From positions 1 to 64,000 of IMG/VR virus record IMGVR_UViG_3300033145_000777: 64,000 nt of DNA; one strand, given 5' to 3'. Every line of letters begins with the position of its first letter. Position 1 is the first letter of the stretch. Of this stretch, positions 8,809 to 16,929 are shown in pieces. Source of the stretch: a virus. The notes beneath the pieces are model-generated. The model saw nothing but the letters and a program-made list of their open reading frames with translations, was not told the DNA's origin and did no database searches. The position numbers and the translations under genes were made by a program.

Positions 8809-9809
8809 AGGTTCTATTCACTACAGTAAATCGGTTGAACCTAGTCTGCATGGACTTCTTAGCTCAACTGGAGCTAGAGTTTGGAGAAATCACTGAATGT
8901 AAATGGGCTGGTCAAGGACACCCCTTATTCCGTGAGGGTGAGAACATGAGTCAAACGGTGAGTCGAGTAATGCCTGACGCTGATTGGGTTATTACGTGTG
9001 GTAGACCACCTGAAATCGTCAAGGGTAAGCGTAGCTACAAGGTTGCATTGGTTGTAGGCGATCTACATGGTAACTCCGTTCTTGGAGTAAACATGATGGG
9101 CTTCATAAATCACATCAACAACGCTGGTCTAGACGCAGTTCTATTGATGTACACCCAGATCGCTAAACCCAAAGGTCCACCACCGAAAGGCTTCACACCC
9201 AGGATATTCCTTGAAAGGTTGACTATGCCGATATTCCACATGCCGCCAAGTATCAACCCTGAGCTGTTCAAGCCAATAGATAAGCAAAAGGAACACGACG
9301 TCGCGTTCTTAGCTTCTCACTGGCCGTCAGTCTATCCCTTCAGACACAGGATATGGAATGGACTCAGACCACTGGCTGAAGAACATGGCTGGAAAATAAT
9401 AATGAGGGCTAGACCACAAGGTGACTCACTCAAAAGAAACATTGACCAGTACATCGAGAACGGGTTCATAGTAGGTCCCAAATACGCTGAAACTCTTGCA
9501 TTAACCAAGGTCTTCATATTCGGGCTAGGGCAATTCAAGTACCCCACTACCAAGTTCGCTGAAGGAATGGCGAGTAGAACCTGCATTATGACTGACCCAT
9601 GCTTAACGGCTGAGGAGCTTCATTTTATCCCAGATTGGAACTTTGTCAATATAACGCCCAAAAACTGGAAAGAAAAACTGGTTTATTACGTTAAAAATGA
9701 CGGGGAAAGGGAGGAAATTACTCAAAACGGGTATAATACCTTTTTGAAGTATCATACAAACGAGGTTAGAGCCAAGCAGTTACAAGGGTTCTTGGAGGAA
9801 CACCGATGA
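8805..9809 (+). CDS. GT-B-type glycosyltransferase, CgeB-like paralogue
   Basis: TTG start overlapping the upstream stop by 4 bp. A 334-aa paralogue of the protein at 3289-4293. It keeps the C-terminal group-1 transferase region (LGQFKYPTTKFAEGMASR, TAEELHFIPDW, NWKEKLVYYV) and the GDLHG and GFINHINNAGLDA segments. The two copies have diverged strongly, so they probably use different donors or acceptors. Confidence 0.75.
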   Translation: MKVLFTTVNRLNLVCMDFLAQLELEFGEITECKWAGQGHPLFREGENMSQTVSRVMPDADWVITCGRPPEIVKGKRSYKVALVVGDLHGNSVLGVNMMGFINHINNAGLDAVLLMYTQIAKPKGPPPKGFTPRIFLERLTMPIFHMPPSINPELFKPIDKQKEHDVAFLASHWPSVYPFRHRIWNGLRPLAEEHGWKIIMRARPQGDSLKRNIDQYIENGFIVGPKYAETLALTKVFIFGLGQFKYPTTKFAEGMASRTCIMTDPCLTAEELHFIPDWNFVNITPKNWKEKLVYYVKNDGEREEITQNGYNTFLKYHTNEVRAKQLQGFLEEHR

Positions 9810-10402
9810 AGCTGAGTTTTGATCGTCCTGTTTTCCTCGGAGCTCACCCTGATGATAACTGCATTGGTGCAGGAGGGATCATGTCCAGGCTTAGGGGCTC
9901 AGAGTTTCACTGCTACACATTCTCATGTAATAACCAATTAAGGGAGTTTGAATGGGTGACAGCAATGGATTACCTTCAGCCAACCTCTAGTAAATTACTC
10001 CAGCTCAAAGGAGACGCATTGCCGGATCATCGTTACGAGATTAGAAAAGTGCTAGAGGAAATCAAAGACCTGATTGACCCCGACGTCGTTTTCACGCACA
10101 GTCTGAATAGCGTTCATCAAAGTCACATAGCTCTCGTTGAGGAAACTGAGAGGATAATGAGGAACGTCACGATACTCGGACACGCTGGGGTAAAATCAGG
10201 ACCCAGGTTCGTACCCAACTTTTTCATTGAACTAAGCAGGGAAGAACTTGATGAGAAACTGAAACTAATCAAGTTTCATAAGTCTGAAGGGAAGAAATAT
10301 TTCACTCAGCCCGACCTCATTGAAGCAGTGGCTAGGTACACTGGTGGAAGAATAGGCGTAGAGTACGCGGAAGGATTCGACGTCCTTAGAATAAAGGTGT
10401 AA
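9806..10402 (+). CDS. PIG-L/LmbE-like N-deacetylase
   Basis: 198 aa. LGAHPDDNCIGAGG is the AHPDD zinc/catalytic motif of the GlcNAc-PI de-N-acetylase (PIG-L/LmbE) family, and SVHQSH supplies the distal His ligands. Family members remove acetyl groups from N-acetyl amino sugars. Here it would act with the acetyltransferases and aminotransferase just downstream, perhaps exchanging acyl groups on an amino sugar. No signal peptide, so cytoplasmic. Confidence 0.85.
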   Translation: MKLSFDRPVFLGAHPDDNCIGAGGIMSRLRGSEFHCYTFSCNNQLREFEWVTAMDYLQPTSSKLLQLKGDALPDHRYEIRKVLEEIKDLIDPDVVFTHSLNSVHQSHIALVEETERIMRNVTILGHAGVKSGPRFVPNFFIELSREELDEKLKLIKFHKSEGKKYFTQPDLIEAVARYTGGRIGVEYAEGFDVLRIKV

Positions 10403-10405
10403 GAT

Positions 10406-11440
10406 ATGAAAAAAACAAAACCCCGTGATCTGGAAGAGATAGAGAAATTCAACCTAAGACCCTACAGGGAGTGCATCATCACAAAAGGCGAGAACGTGAC
10501 CATACATCCCTCGGCTACTCTTGGAGGAGCAGGGTTCACTTGGGCAAGAAAAGAGGATGGAAGTATCGTCCAGGCACACAACCTTGGAGAAATCATCATC
10601 GAGGACAACGTTAGAATCGGTGAGCACTGCACCATCAGAAGGGCAACCCTCCCAGACAAAGCCACAATCATCGGAAAGGGCTCTGTTCTCATCAGCTACG
10701 TGAACGTAGGGCATAACTGCATTATCGGTAAAAACACGTTCTTAGGACCCCACGTATGCTTGAATGGAAGCGTCAACATTGGAGAAGGTTGCTGGATAGC
10801 TGCACACGCTGTAATCCATCAAGGAGTCATCATAGGAAAAGGTGCAATAGTAGGGCTTGGGGCAGTAGTAACAAAAGATGTCCCACCCGGAACCACAGTA
10901 GCAGGAGCACCAGCTATACCCCCCAAGTTCTCTGGGAACTACATTCCCCTCTATCTCCAATATGGCAAAAACCTCGAACTCGGAAAGTTCAACCACATCC
11001 ACGAGGGAGTACAAATTGGGGATGACGTTACGATCAGAAGCTACGTTGAGCTCAGACCACACACCATCATTGGAAACCGTGTGTATCTGGACTCTGGGGT
11101 AAAGACTTCTGGCCAGTGCAGGATTGGAGACGATGTCACCCTGAGGTATGATAGCATTATCGCCAAGGGCTGTGTGATTGAGGACAATGTTTTCATAAGC
11201 CCCCAGCTAATGACTGAGAACGTTAGCCACAAAGGAGATGAAGTAGGCGGTGCTCACATCGGTACTGGAGAATGGGACTACTCCACTCCGTATAGGGTGT
11301 TCATTGGTACAAACGTCACCTTAGCAGCTGGGATCGAGATATGTTCAGGAGCCATCATTGGGTCTAAAGCCAACGTCAGAAAGAGCATACTGGAGCCCGG
11401 AGTATACGTCGGGAATCCAGCTAGGAGGCTAGAGCGATGA
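10406..11440 (+). CDS. Double hexapeptide-repeat acyltransferase
   Basis: 344 aa made almost entirely of isoleucine-patch hexapeptides in two blocks (about residues 20-165 and 190-344), each folding as a left-handed beta-helix. [14 protein letters not shown] ends the first block in the manner of sugar O- and N-acetyltransferases; [12 protein letters not shown] ends the second. A tandem duplication is likely. Usual partners are acetyl-CoA and an amino sugar nucleotide. Confidence 0.8.
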   Translation: MKKTKPRDLEEIEKFNLRPYRECIITKGENVTIHPSATLGGAGFTWARKEDGSIVQAHNLGEIIIEDNVRIGEHCTIRRATLPDKATIIGKGSVLISYVNVGHNCIIGKNTFLGPHVCLNGSVNIGEGCWIAAHAVIHQGVIIGKGAIVGLGAVVTKDVPPGTTVAGAPAIPPKFSGNYIPLYLQYGKNLELGKFNHIHEGVQIGDDVTIRSYVELRPHTIIGNRVYLDSGVKTSGQCRIGDDVTLRYDSIIAKGCVIEDNVFISPQLMTENVSHKGDEVGGAHIGTGEWDYSTPYRVFIGTNVTLAAGIEICSGAIIGSKANVRKSILEPGVYVGNPARRLER

Positions 11441-11910
11441 TAGGTCCACAACACCAAGTAGAAGGAAGGTATTTGGACGTCAAGTTCTATAAACCATACG
11501 CAGTTGTTTATCCGGGTGTAGAAATTGGTGCGGGAACCAAAATCGGTGAGTATGTCCGTATTGGACACAACTGTAAGATTGGGAAGAACTGCACCATCAT
11601 GTACTCAGTCAAGTTCAGCAAAGACGTCACTATCGAGGATGATGTCTTCATAGGACCCGGCGTATTATTTGCCAATGACAAGTACCCACCCACCAAAGTA
11701 AGCAAGGGAGCAACTGTCAAGAAAGGAGCAATAATAGGCATCGGCTGTATACTGGCTCCCGGCGTCGTAGTGGGTGAGAGGGCTGTAGTCGGGGCAGGTA
11801 CAACAATAAACAAGGACGTCCCAGATGGAAAGGTTATTGTAACCAAATCCACCTATCAAGTTTTATACACAAGAGAGGAATACGATTTGAAACAGAGGGA
11901 ACATACATGA
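11437..11910 (+). CDS. Hexapeptide-repeat acetyltransferase (WbbJ/QdtC-like)
   Basis: 157 aa. A left-handed beta-helix of hexapeptides ([45 protein letters not shown]). Length and layout match NDP-sugar acetyltransferases such as QdtC or WlbB, which work right after DegT-type aminotransferases. Such an aminotransferase is encoded two genes downstream. Overlaps both neighbours by 4 bp. Confidence 0.8.
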   Translation: MIGPQHQVEGRYLDVKFYKPYAVVYPGVEIGAGTKIGEYVRIGHNCKIGKNCTIMYSVKFSKDVTIEDDVFIGPGVLFANDKYPPTKVSKGATVKKGAIIGIGCILAPGVVVGERAVVGAGTTINKDVPDGKVIVTKSTYQVLYTREEYDLKQREHT

Positions 11911-12647
11911 GAATTTTTTGTTCGGGCTCATCAGGATTCATTGCTAAGAGCCTGATTCCACACCTAGAGACACTTCACGAGGTTATCGGTTTTGACCTTG
12001 AGGATGGTAATGATCTGCTGGATGCAGAAATGGTGATTGAAGCCACCCGTGGCTGTGACGCTATAATCCATCTAGGGGCTATAGCTGAAATTCCATACTG
12101 TGAAGAACACCCCAATCTGGCAGTGAACGTGAATATACTTGGCACCATGAACATAGTACAAGCTGCTAACTTGCATAAGATTCCAATGGTTTTCGCATCT
12201 ACGTTTGCAGCTGAGAACCCCAAGAGTGTCTATGGTCTCACGAAGAGGCTGGGGGAGAAAATAATCATAAGGGCTGGAGGAGTTGTGCTCAGATTAGCCA
12301 ATGTTTACGGTGGGGAAGGATACCTCAAGAAGAAGAATGCTCTGGCGAACTTTGTGAATGTGAGGAACGATGGTGAGAGAGCAACAATCCACGGAGACGG
12401 CTCCGCCAAGAGGGACTTTATAGAAATAAGTGATGTCTGTGAGGCATTCGCTCGTGCCATTGGAGCAGAGCCTGGGATCTACAGAATCTGTACAGATAAA
12501 TTTACCACCATCAAGGAGCTTGCTGATCTCATCGAGGTAGAGTATGAACTAGTTCCAAGGGAGAAACCCGTTGAACTGGACGCATCATTAAAAGGTTGGG
12601 AGCCAAAAGTATCTCTTAGAAAAGGACTTGAACAATTTGCACGTTAA
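11907..12647 (+). CDS. NAD-dependent sugar epimerase/dehydratase
   Basis: 246-aa short-chain dehydrogenase of the extended type. CSGSSGFIAKSL is a variant of the GxxGxxG NAD-binding loop, and VYGLTKRLGE carries the YxxxK catalytic pair. FASTFAA probably gives the Ser/Thr. KRDFIEISDVCEAFA is the substrate-side motif. It is shorter than the usual 300 or so residues at the C-terminus. Expected to act on an NDP-sugar before the aminotransferase. Confidence 0.8.
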   Translation: MRIFCSGSSGFIAKSLIPHLETLHEVIGFDLEDGNDLLDAEMVIEATRGCDAIIHLGAIAEIPYCEEHPNLAVNVNILGTMNIVQAANLHKIPMVFASTFAAENPKSVYGLTKRLGEKIIIRAGGVVLRLANVYGGEGYLKKKNALANFVNVRNDGERATIHGDGSAKRDFIEISDVCEAFARAIGAEPGIYRICTDKFTTIKELADLIEVEYELVPREKPVELDASLKGWEPKVSLRKGLEQFAR

Positions 12648-13737
12648 AGTAGCTAGACCAGTAGTTGGAGAAGAGGAGATCAAAGCCGTAACTGAGGTGC
12701 TTATGAGCGAGTACTATGTTTCAGGTCCCCGAGTCAAGAAATTCGAGGAATCCTTTGCAAAGTACATTGGCACAGAAGAGGCAGTAGGCGTTGACACAGG
12801 CACAGACGCAATTAGGCTCACATTACAAGCCCTCGGGATAGGGAAAGGAGACGAGGTGATAGTCCCAGCTTTGACGTTCTTCGCAACTGCATCAGCTGTT
12901 TTGATGGCGGGAGGTACACCCATATTCGCTGATATAGACCCAGAGACATACAACATAGACATCAAGGACGTCCATAGGAAGATCACAGGAAAAACTAAGG
13001 CAGTTATCCCCGTCCATTACTTCGGGCATCCAGCTGACTTGGATAAGCTACCTAGAGATGTGATAATCATCGAGGATGCAGCTCAGGCTCATGGAGCTGA
13101 GTATAAGGGCAAGAAGGTTGGTGGACTCTCTAAGGCCGGGTGCTGGAGCATGTACGCTACAAAGAATATGACGGTGGCAACTGAGGGAGGTATGATCACC
13201 ACCAATGACCATGAATTAGCTGCTACCCTTAGGACTCTTCGTAGTCACGGGATGATGGGTAGGAATGACCATGTTATGTTGAACGGTAATAACCGTATGA
13301 ACGAGATAGCAGGTGCAATAGGACAAGTCCAACTTCCATCCTTAGATTACTGGAACAGGATAAGAGCCCATTGGAGCTCACTTCTAAGGTATGAGCTTCG
13401 AAACGTACCTTGGCTGAAGATACCGCCTGTCAAGGACTATTGCACACAACATGCTTGGTTCTGGTGCTGTGTCGAGGTTGATGAGGAACGGCTTGGAATG
13501 TCCACCGATGATCTGAGGAAACGTTTGATGGAGGAAGGCGTTGAGACCCGTCATAGATATGTTGAGCCACTTTACAAGCAACCTGTCTTATACCAGTTCC
13601 TAGACCTGCATGACTACTCAAGTGATTTCTGTCCAGTAGCTGAAAAGGTAGCAGGAAAGCTAATTGGACTCCCCAACCATCCACTGCTAACCTTAGAGGA
13701 AATAAACTATGTCAAGGATACCATCTACTCTATCTGA
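12628..13737 (+). CDS. DegT/DnrJ/EryC1 sugar aminotransferase
   Basis: 369 aa, PLP-dependent. TDAIRLTLQALGIGKGDEVI, IIEDAAQAHGA (Asp and Gln at the pyridoxal ring) and GCWSMYATKNMTVATEGGMI (catalytic Lys region) are the family motifs. It transfers an amino group from glutamate to a keto NDP-sugar, the product of enzymes like its neighbour. TTG 12628 gives a 20-bp overlap; TTG 12637 is an alternative. Confidence 0.88.
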   Translation: MNNLHVKVARPVVGEEEIKAVTEVLMSEYYVSGPRVKKFEESFAKYIGTEEAVGVDTGTDAIRLTLQALGIGKGDEVIVPALTFFATASAVLMAGGTPIFADIDPETYNIDIKDVHRKITGKTKAVIPVHYFGHPADLDKLPRDVIIIEDAAQAHGAEYKGKKVGGLSKAGCWSMYATKNMTVATEGGMITTNDHELAATLRTLRSHGMMGRNDHVMLNGNNRMNEIAGAIGQVQLPSLDYWNRIRAHWSSLLRYELRNVPWLKIPPVKDYCTQHAWFWCCVEVDEERLGMSTDDLRKRLMEEGVETRHRYVEPLYKQPVLYQFLDLHDYSSDFCPVAEKVAGKLIGLPNHPLLTLEEINYVKDTIYSI

Positions 13738-13885
13738 TCTTCAAGGTCTTGATGAGGTAGAGTTTCACCACATGATAGAATGTAGGAGATGTGGCATGAA
13801 GTTCAACTCAAAAGATGAGGAGTGTCGTATGTGTGGCTGGAAGATAACCTATATGGGTGCTATCCAGCATACCCACGGAGCTTAG
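13709..13885 (+). CDS. Small zinc-ribbon protein, 58 aa
   Basis: ATG 13709 lies inside the end of the aminotransferase gene in another frame; ATG 13772 is a later alternative. Contains CRRCGMKF and CRMCGWK, a four-Cys zinc knuckle. No membrane segment. First of the long series of small Cys-rich proteins in this window. Confidence 0.6.
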   Translation: MSRIPSTLSDLQGLDEVEFHHMIECRRCGMKFNSKDEECRMCGWKITYMGAIQHTHGA

Positions 13886-13888
13886 ACC

Positions 13889-14155
13889 TTGAAAACCATC
13901 CTTGGCATCCCATGTTTTGGATGCAGGGATATAGACAAATGTGGCTCTAAAAACGAGACAAACCCTGAAAACTGTATTAAGCTCACTAACTGGCTTCATG
14001 AAAACATACATGGTACTGAACCAGTAAAGCCTGATGAACCACCTCAGAAAGATGTAAACGGCTTACATATATGCCATGTTTGTGGAAAAGAACTCCCCTC
14101 AGAGAGAGGGATGAAAATACATATTACCAGAATTCATAATAAACCTAAATCTTAA
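13889..14155 (+). CDS. C2H2 zinc-finger protein
   Basis: TTG start, 88 aa. Residues 63-84 (CHVCGKELPSERGMKIH then ITRIH) are a classical CxxC-x12-Hx4H finger near the C-terminus. The N-terminus has a separate Cys cluster (CFGCRDIDKCG). Single C2H2 fingers of this type are common in archaeal viruses and probably bind DNA or protein. The last gene before a short gap. Confidence 0.7.
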   Translation: MKTILGIPCFGCRDIDKCGSKNETNPENCIKLTNWLHENIHGTEPVKPDEPPQKDVNGLHICHVCGKELPSERGMKIHITRIHNKPKS

Positions 14156-14203
14156 TAGTCGATAGAATCATTATCACAATCATATACTGTCAGTAATCTG
14201 TTT

Positions 14204-14509
14204 TTGGGGTTGAACAACACGGGCGAAAATGAGGGTAACGGGGGCTTCATTCATGAAGCTGATTGCGTAAGAATTTCAGGTAAAATAAACTTAGCTCTAT
14301 TCGGGGTTGATGGTCGAGGAGGGATGGAGGCAGACATAAAGACGATTCTGCAGAAGACCAGCTTCCTTGAGAAAGAGGTTCAGAACGGTGGCAAAATGAA
14401 ACTTGAAGAGGAGAAACTGGATGTCACTCGTTTCGGAATCAAAATCGGTTTTCTCTCTGGCCTGATAGGTGCTTTGGCTGCACTGGCTATAGCTTATTTC
14501 ACTAGATAA
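14204..14509 (+). CDS. Coiled-coil protein with C-terminal TM anchor
   Basis: TTG 14204 gives 101 aa; ATG 14324 would give 61 aa and keeps all recognisable structure. A charged helical stretch (about residues 43-75) precedes one strong membrane segment, GFLSGLIGALAALAIAYF, ending in a basic residue. The layout resembles small tail-anchored or holin-accessory proteins. Function unknown. Confidence 0.55.
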   Translation: MGLNNTGENEGNGGFIHEADCVRISGKINLALFGVDGRGGMEADIKTILQKTSFLEKEVQNGGKMKLEEEKLDVTRFGIKIGFLSGLIGALAALAIAYFTR

Positions 14510-14520
14510 CCACGCCAGCT

Positions 14521-14571
14521 TTTAGTCCATAAACTTTATTAAAGTATTCTGCATAGTTAGTTTGACCCAAA
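14521..14571 (+). promoter_or_regulatory. Archaeal promoter, conserved viral type (TTATTAAAG variant)
   Basis: Contains CCATAAACTTTATTAAAG (BRE/TATA region) and TTAGTTTGACCCAAA ending at the next ATG. By spacing, transcription should start around the GACCC block, giving a leader of only about 8 nt. One of twelve related copies in the window. Confidence 0.8.
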
Positions 14572-14697
14572 ATGCAACATAAAATCCTTACAGGTGAAGT
14601 TAGGTTCACTTCTGATGGCAGGTTTATTAGTGCTGAAGAACAGATGCAAATCTTTAGAGAGGAGCGAGAAACACAAGAACAAGAGGAGGAACCCTGA
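14572..14697 (+). CDS. Small acidic protein, 41 aa
   Basis: Starts directly at the ATG that ends the conserved promoter, which is the main evidence that it is real. The C-terminus is a run of Glu/Gln (EERETQEQEEE). No family recognised. Its stop overlaps the next ATG. Confidence 0.6.
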   Translation: MQHKILTGEVRFTSDGRFISAEEQMQIFREERETQEQEEEP

Positions 14698-14834
14698 TGA
14701 ACGACGAAGCCAAAGGGAAGCTAATAGAAATGCACAAACTAGCAGCTGAGGCTCTGCAAAGAGATCATCTTAACATCTATTGGGTAATAATCGGGAACAT
14801 GAAAGAAGCTCATAAAGATGAGAGGGGTTTCTAA
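14697..14834 (+). CDS. Hypothetical protein, 45 aa
   Basis: Translationally coupled to both neighbours by 1-bp overlaps. Predicted helical (KGKLIEMHKLAAEALQRD). No Cys pairs and no membrane segment. Confidence 0.5.
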   Translation: MNDEAKGKLIEMHKLAAEALQRDHLNIYWVIIGNMKEAHKDERGF

Positions 14835-14998
14835 TGAGTTCACCCCTTCTATTCCTAGTTGGGGTCTGTGTTTCAGTCATAGTTCTAGCCTTTGTCGTCA
14901 CTGTGATTCAAGAAATCTATAATTACAAAGACCTTCAGGAACGCCTCAAGAAGGAACGTGAGAGGAAAGCAGAAAAGGAGAAACATAACAATGACTGA
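14834..14998 (+). CDS. Small single-TM protein, 54 aa
   Basis: The N-terminal hydrophobic helix (LLFLVGVCVSVIVLAFVVTV) is followed by a strongly charged Glu/Lys helix. This is the shape of a membrane-anchored coiled-coil protein. Overlaps the next gene by 8 bp. Confidence 0.6.
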   Translation: MSSPLLFLVGVCVSVIVLAFVVTVIQEIYNYKDLQERLKKERERKAEKEKHNND

Positions 14999-15227
14999 GC
15001 CTTGGCACAAACTCCCAATTAGAGAAATGAGGCCAGATTATTTTTATTCATGGATCAAGTGCGCTGATTGTGGGGCTAAGTATTATTACAAGGGTACTTG
15101 GAGTAACTCTCATAGTTGCCCTAAATGTGGAGTAAGCCATGAAGATCACTATAATTGTCGAGTCATAGGTGGCAGATTCAACCCGAAGAAATACGTTTAC
15201 CCACAATTCAAGGAAGGATCACGTTGA
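14991..15227 (+). CDS. Zinc-ribbon protein, 78 aa
   Basis: Start at ATG 14991 (an upstream ATG at 14958 lies within the previous gene). CADCGAKY and CPKCGVS form a four-Cys zinc ribbon with aromatic residues between. A small soluble protein, probably nucleic-acid or protein binding. Confidence 0.65.
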   Translation: MTEPWHKLPIREMRPDYFYSWIKCADCGAKYYYKGTWSNSHSCPKCGVSHEDHYNCRVIGGRFNPKKYVYPQFKEGSR

Positions 15228-15385
15228 GTTGTATTTGGCATAAGTTCAACCGCAACAAGACCGCTAGGAAAAAACAGTGTTACTATGAGTGGCACTGCCT
15301 CGTATGCTGGTTAAGAATCTTATTCAGCATCATCAGAACGGGTGTAAAACACCGTTTGAGGAATCCCAAGAAGGAGAATGATTAA
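15224..15385 (+). CDS. Small basic protein, 53 aa
   Basis: TTG 15224 overlaps the previous stop by 4 bp. A GGAAGGA stretch lies about 6 bases upstream. Basic N-terminus, then CYYEWHCLVCW and a hydrophobic segment (LRILFSIIRTG). It may be a short membrane-associated zinc protein; unrecognised. Confidence 0.45.
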   Translation: MSCIWHKFNRNKTARKKQCYYEWHCLVCWLRILFSIIRTGVKHRLRNPKKEND

Positions 15386-15386
15386 T

Positions 15387-15542
15387 TTGGGATCACATCA
15401 AAAATCTGCGTGTCTTGGGCACATATCGGAGAGGAAAGGGGAGAAACCAGGTGAATGGAATGGTGAGCTAGTTACAGCTTGCCCCTGCTATAAACAAGAA
15501 TTATGTAAACAGCTGGAACTTTCAAGGAAGGAAAAACAATGA
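15387..15542 (+). CDS. Small Cys/His protein, 51 aa
   Basis: TTG 15387 is the only reasonable start in this frame. CLGH, CPCY and ELC could together bind a zinc ion. The stop overlaps the next ATG by 4 bp, supporting a real coupled gene. Confidence 0.45.
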   Translation: MGSHQKSACLGHISERKGEKPGEWNGELVTACPCYKQELCKQLELSRKEKQ

Positions 15543-15769
15543 CTAAACGAGAGGGATTATACGAAGCGTATCATTCAAATATGACACCGGGCTGGAAGAA
15601 GCCAAGTATTCTCAGACAAATCAAAGCCATAGACGAGAAAAACGATAAGAGGGTCAATGACGCCCTAGACTTGTTAACTACATTTGAGGAAAATGGTGAC
15701 TGGCTCAACGATGAGACAAGACCCATTTCAATGACACAGTTCTACGAGATCATGGAGGCATTAAAATGA
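15539..15769 (+). CDS. Hypothetical protein, 76 aa
   Basis: Soluble and helical, with no Cys. Preceded by AAGGAAGG as a ribosome-binding sequence and coupled to both neighbours. Not recognised. Confidence 0.6.
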   Translation: MTKREGLYEAYHSNMTPGWKKPSILRQIKAIDEKNDKRVNDALDLLTTFEENGDWLNDETRPISMTQFYEIMEALK

Positions 15770-15927
15770 GTCATACTGAGGGAGTTCGTGTAGGTAATCA
15801 GCAGGAGATGGAGTTTGAACCAGAGTTCTGTAAAGGATGTCAAAGACCTTATTGTTCAGGTCCATGCCTAAGTCTCAGGAATAAATGGATGAACACTGAG
15901 GAGCAGATCGAGGAGGCAGAACAATGA
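15766..15927 (+). CDS. Small Cys-rich protein, 53 aa
   Basis: A central FCKGCQRPYCSGPC cluster (four Cys, CxxC then Cx3C) is flanked by acidic helices. Overlaps both neighbours by 4 bp. Likely metal-binding. Confidence 0.55.
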   Translation: MSHTEGVRVGNQQEMEFEPEFCKGCQRPYCSGPCLSLRNKWMNTEEQIEEAEQ

Positions 15928-16199
15928 TTAAAACTTGGGAACTATGGCTTTTGTTCGGGTTCGTTGTGCTGTATAGCTGGTTGATTCATAAAATTAATGG
16001 AACAAAAACTCAGTTTAAGGGGAATAAAACATTGAGCGATGTTGATGTACCTCAGAAACATTCTGGAAAATTCATCTGCATGGGGTGTGTGAACAAAGGC
16101 ATAGCAAGATTCCATGATAAACCAGGTCTCTGTTTTGACTGTATCGCGGAGTTAATGGGAATTAAACCCTTCCCCCATACAGGAGTGCTAAAACATTGA
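15924..16199 (+). CDS. Membrane-anchored zinc-knuckle protein, 91 aa
   Basis: An N-terminal membrane helix (about residues 5-22, WELWLLFGFVVLYSWLI) is followed by a soluble domain with CMGCVNKG and CFDCIAE, a four-Cys zinc site. Function unknown. Confidence 0.6.
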   Translation: MIKTWELWLLFGFVVLYSWLIHKINGTKTQFKGNKTLSDVDVPQKHSGKFICMGCVNKGIARFHDKPGLCFDCIAELMGIKPFPHTGVLKH

Positions 16200-16357
16200 G
16201 CGAGAAAAAGGGACACCATACTCATGAGGCTTGGTTCAAGATCACTGATGTTACAAGCAGCTCTACAAGCACAGAGAGGTTTGCATCAGCTCAGGGGTTG
16301 ACCGCTGAAGAGACGATTGATATGCTCAGAAAGGTCAAGGAGATGATGAAAGAATGA
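16196..16357 (+). CDS. Hypothetical protein, 53 aa
   Basis: TTG start within the previous stop. Contains a Ser/Thr-rich stretch and a C-terminal helix (EETIDMLRKVKEMMKE). Coupled to the next gene by 4 bp. Not recognised. Confidence 0.45.
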   Translation: MSEKKGHHTHEAWFKITDVTSSSTSTERFASAQGLTAEETIDMLRKVKEMMKE

Positions 16358-16566
16358 GTGATTCTGGATCAAAAACTATCAAAGAATGGGAAATTCAAAT
16401 ACGGTTTTATGGGGAAGAGGAGATGGCTAAACACATTAGGAGTCATCAAGATAATATGGGTGTAAACACATCCCGCAATAACTTCAAACAGAGATGGGTT
16501 AAACTTATAGAAATTGATAATACCTCCCCTCGCCCCAGACCCAACACCCCACCCGGAGGTATGTAG
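16354..16566 (+). CDS. Hypothetical protein, 70 aa
   Basis: Charged N-terminal two thirds and a Pro-rich C-terminus (SPRPRPNTPPGG). The 3' end carries the ribosome-binding sequence of the next gene (GGAGGT). Not recognised. Confidence 0.5.
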   Translation: MSDSGSKTIKEWEIQIRFYGEEEMAKHIRSHQDNMGVNTSRNNFKQRWVKLIEIDNTSPRPRPNTPPGGM

Positions 16567-16567
16567 G

Positions 16568-16807
16568 GTGCCGTGGATGAAGCCGATTTGTGGGCGGAAA
16601 GATGCTGATAATAATAGGGTTGGTTGTTATTGGAGGGATATGGTTTTTGTCAAATGGATACAGGAGTATGATGGGTGGGCTAAGGACAAGTTTCATCGGG
16701 GTCAGTATTGGGAGGCTAAGTACAGGTGCAAGAAGTGTGGGAACACGAGGATAGCGGTGAAGATGCGTACAAATAGGCAGCTGAGGAACGCGGGGATCAT
16801 AAAATGA
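16568..16807 (+). CDS. Zinc-ribbon protein, 79 aa
   Basis: GTG 16568 is preferred because GGAGGT lies 8 bases upstream; an in-frame ATG at 16514 would sit inside the previous gene. ICGRKDADNNRVGC and CKKCGNTR give four Cys ligands. Basic C-terminus. Possibly nucleic-acid binding. Confidence 0.6.
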   Translation: MPWMKPICGRKDADNNRVGCYWRDMVFVKWIQEYDGWAKDKFHRGQYWEAKYRCKKCGNTRIAVKMRTNRQLRNAGIIK

Positions 16808-16929
16808 CTGAGTATGTGTCGAAGTGCCTGTTAAGGAAGAAGGACTATGATCATTATAAACGGGGCAAATGCAATAAGCAGGGAAACACGCTGCAGCATC
16901 ACATCGAGGGAACCATAAATGACGGGTAA
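16804..16929 (+). CDS. Small basic protein, 41 aa
   Basis: Starts in the previous stop and overlaps the radical SAM start by 11 bp. Lys/His-rich with two Cys (CLLRKKDY, GKCNK). Real only on the strength of its coupling; not recognised. Confidence 0.4.
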   Translation: MTEYVSKCLLRKKDYDHYKRGKCNKQGNTLQHHIEGTINDG

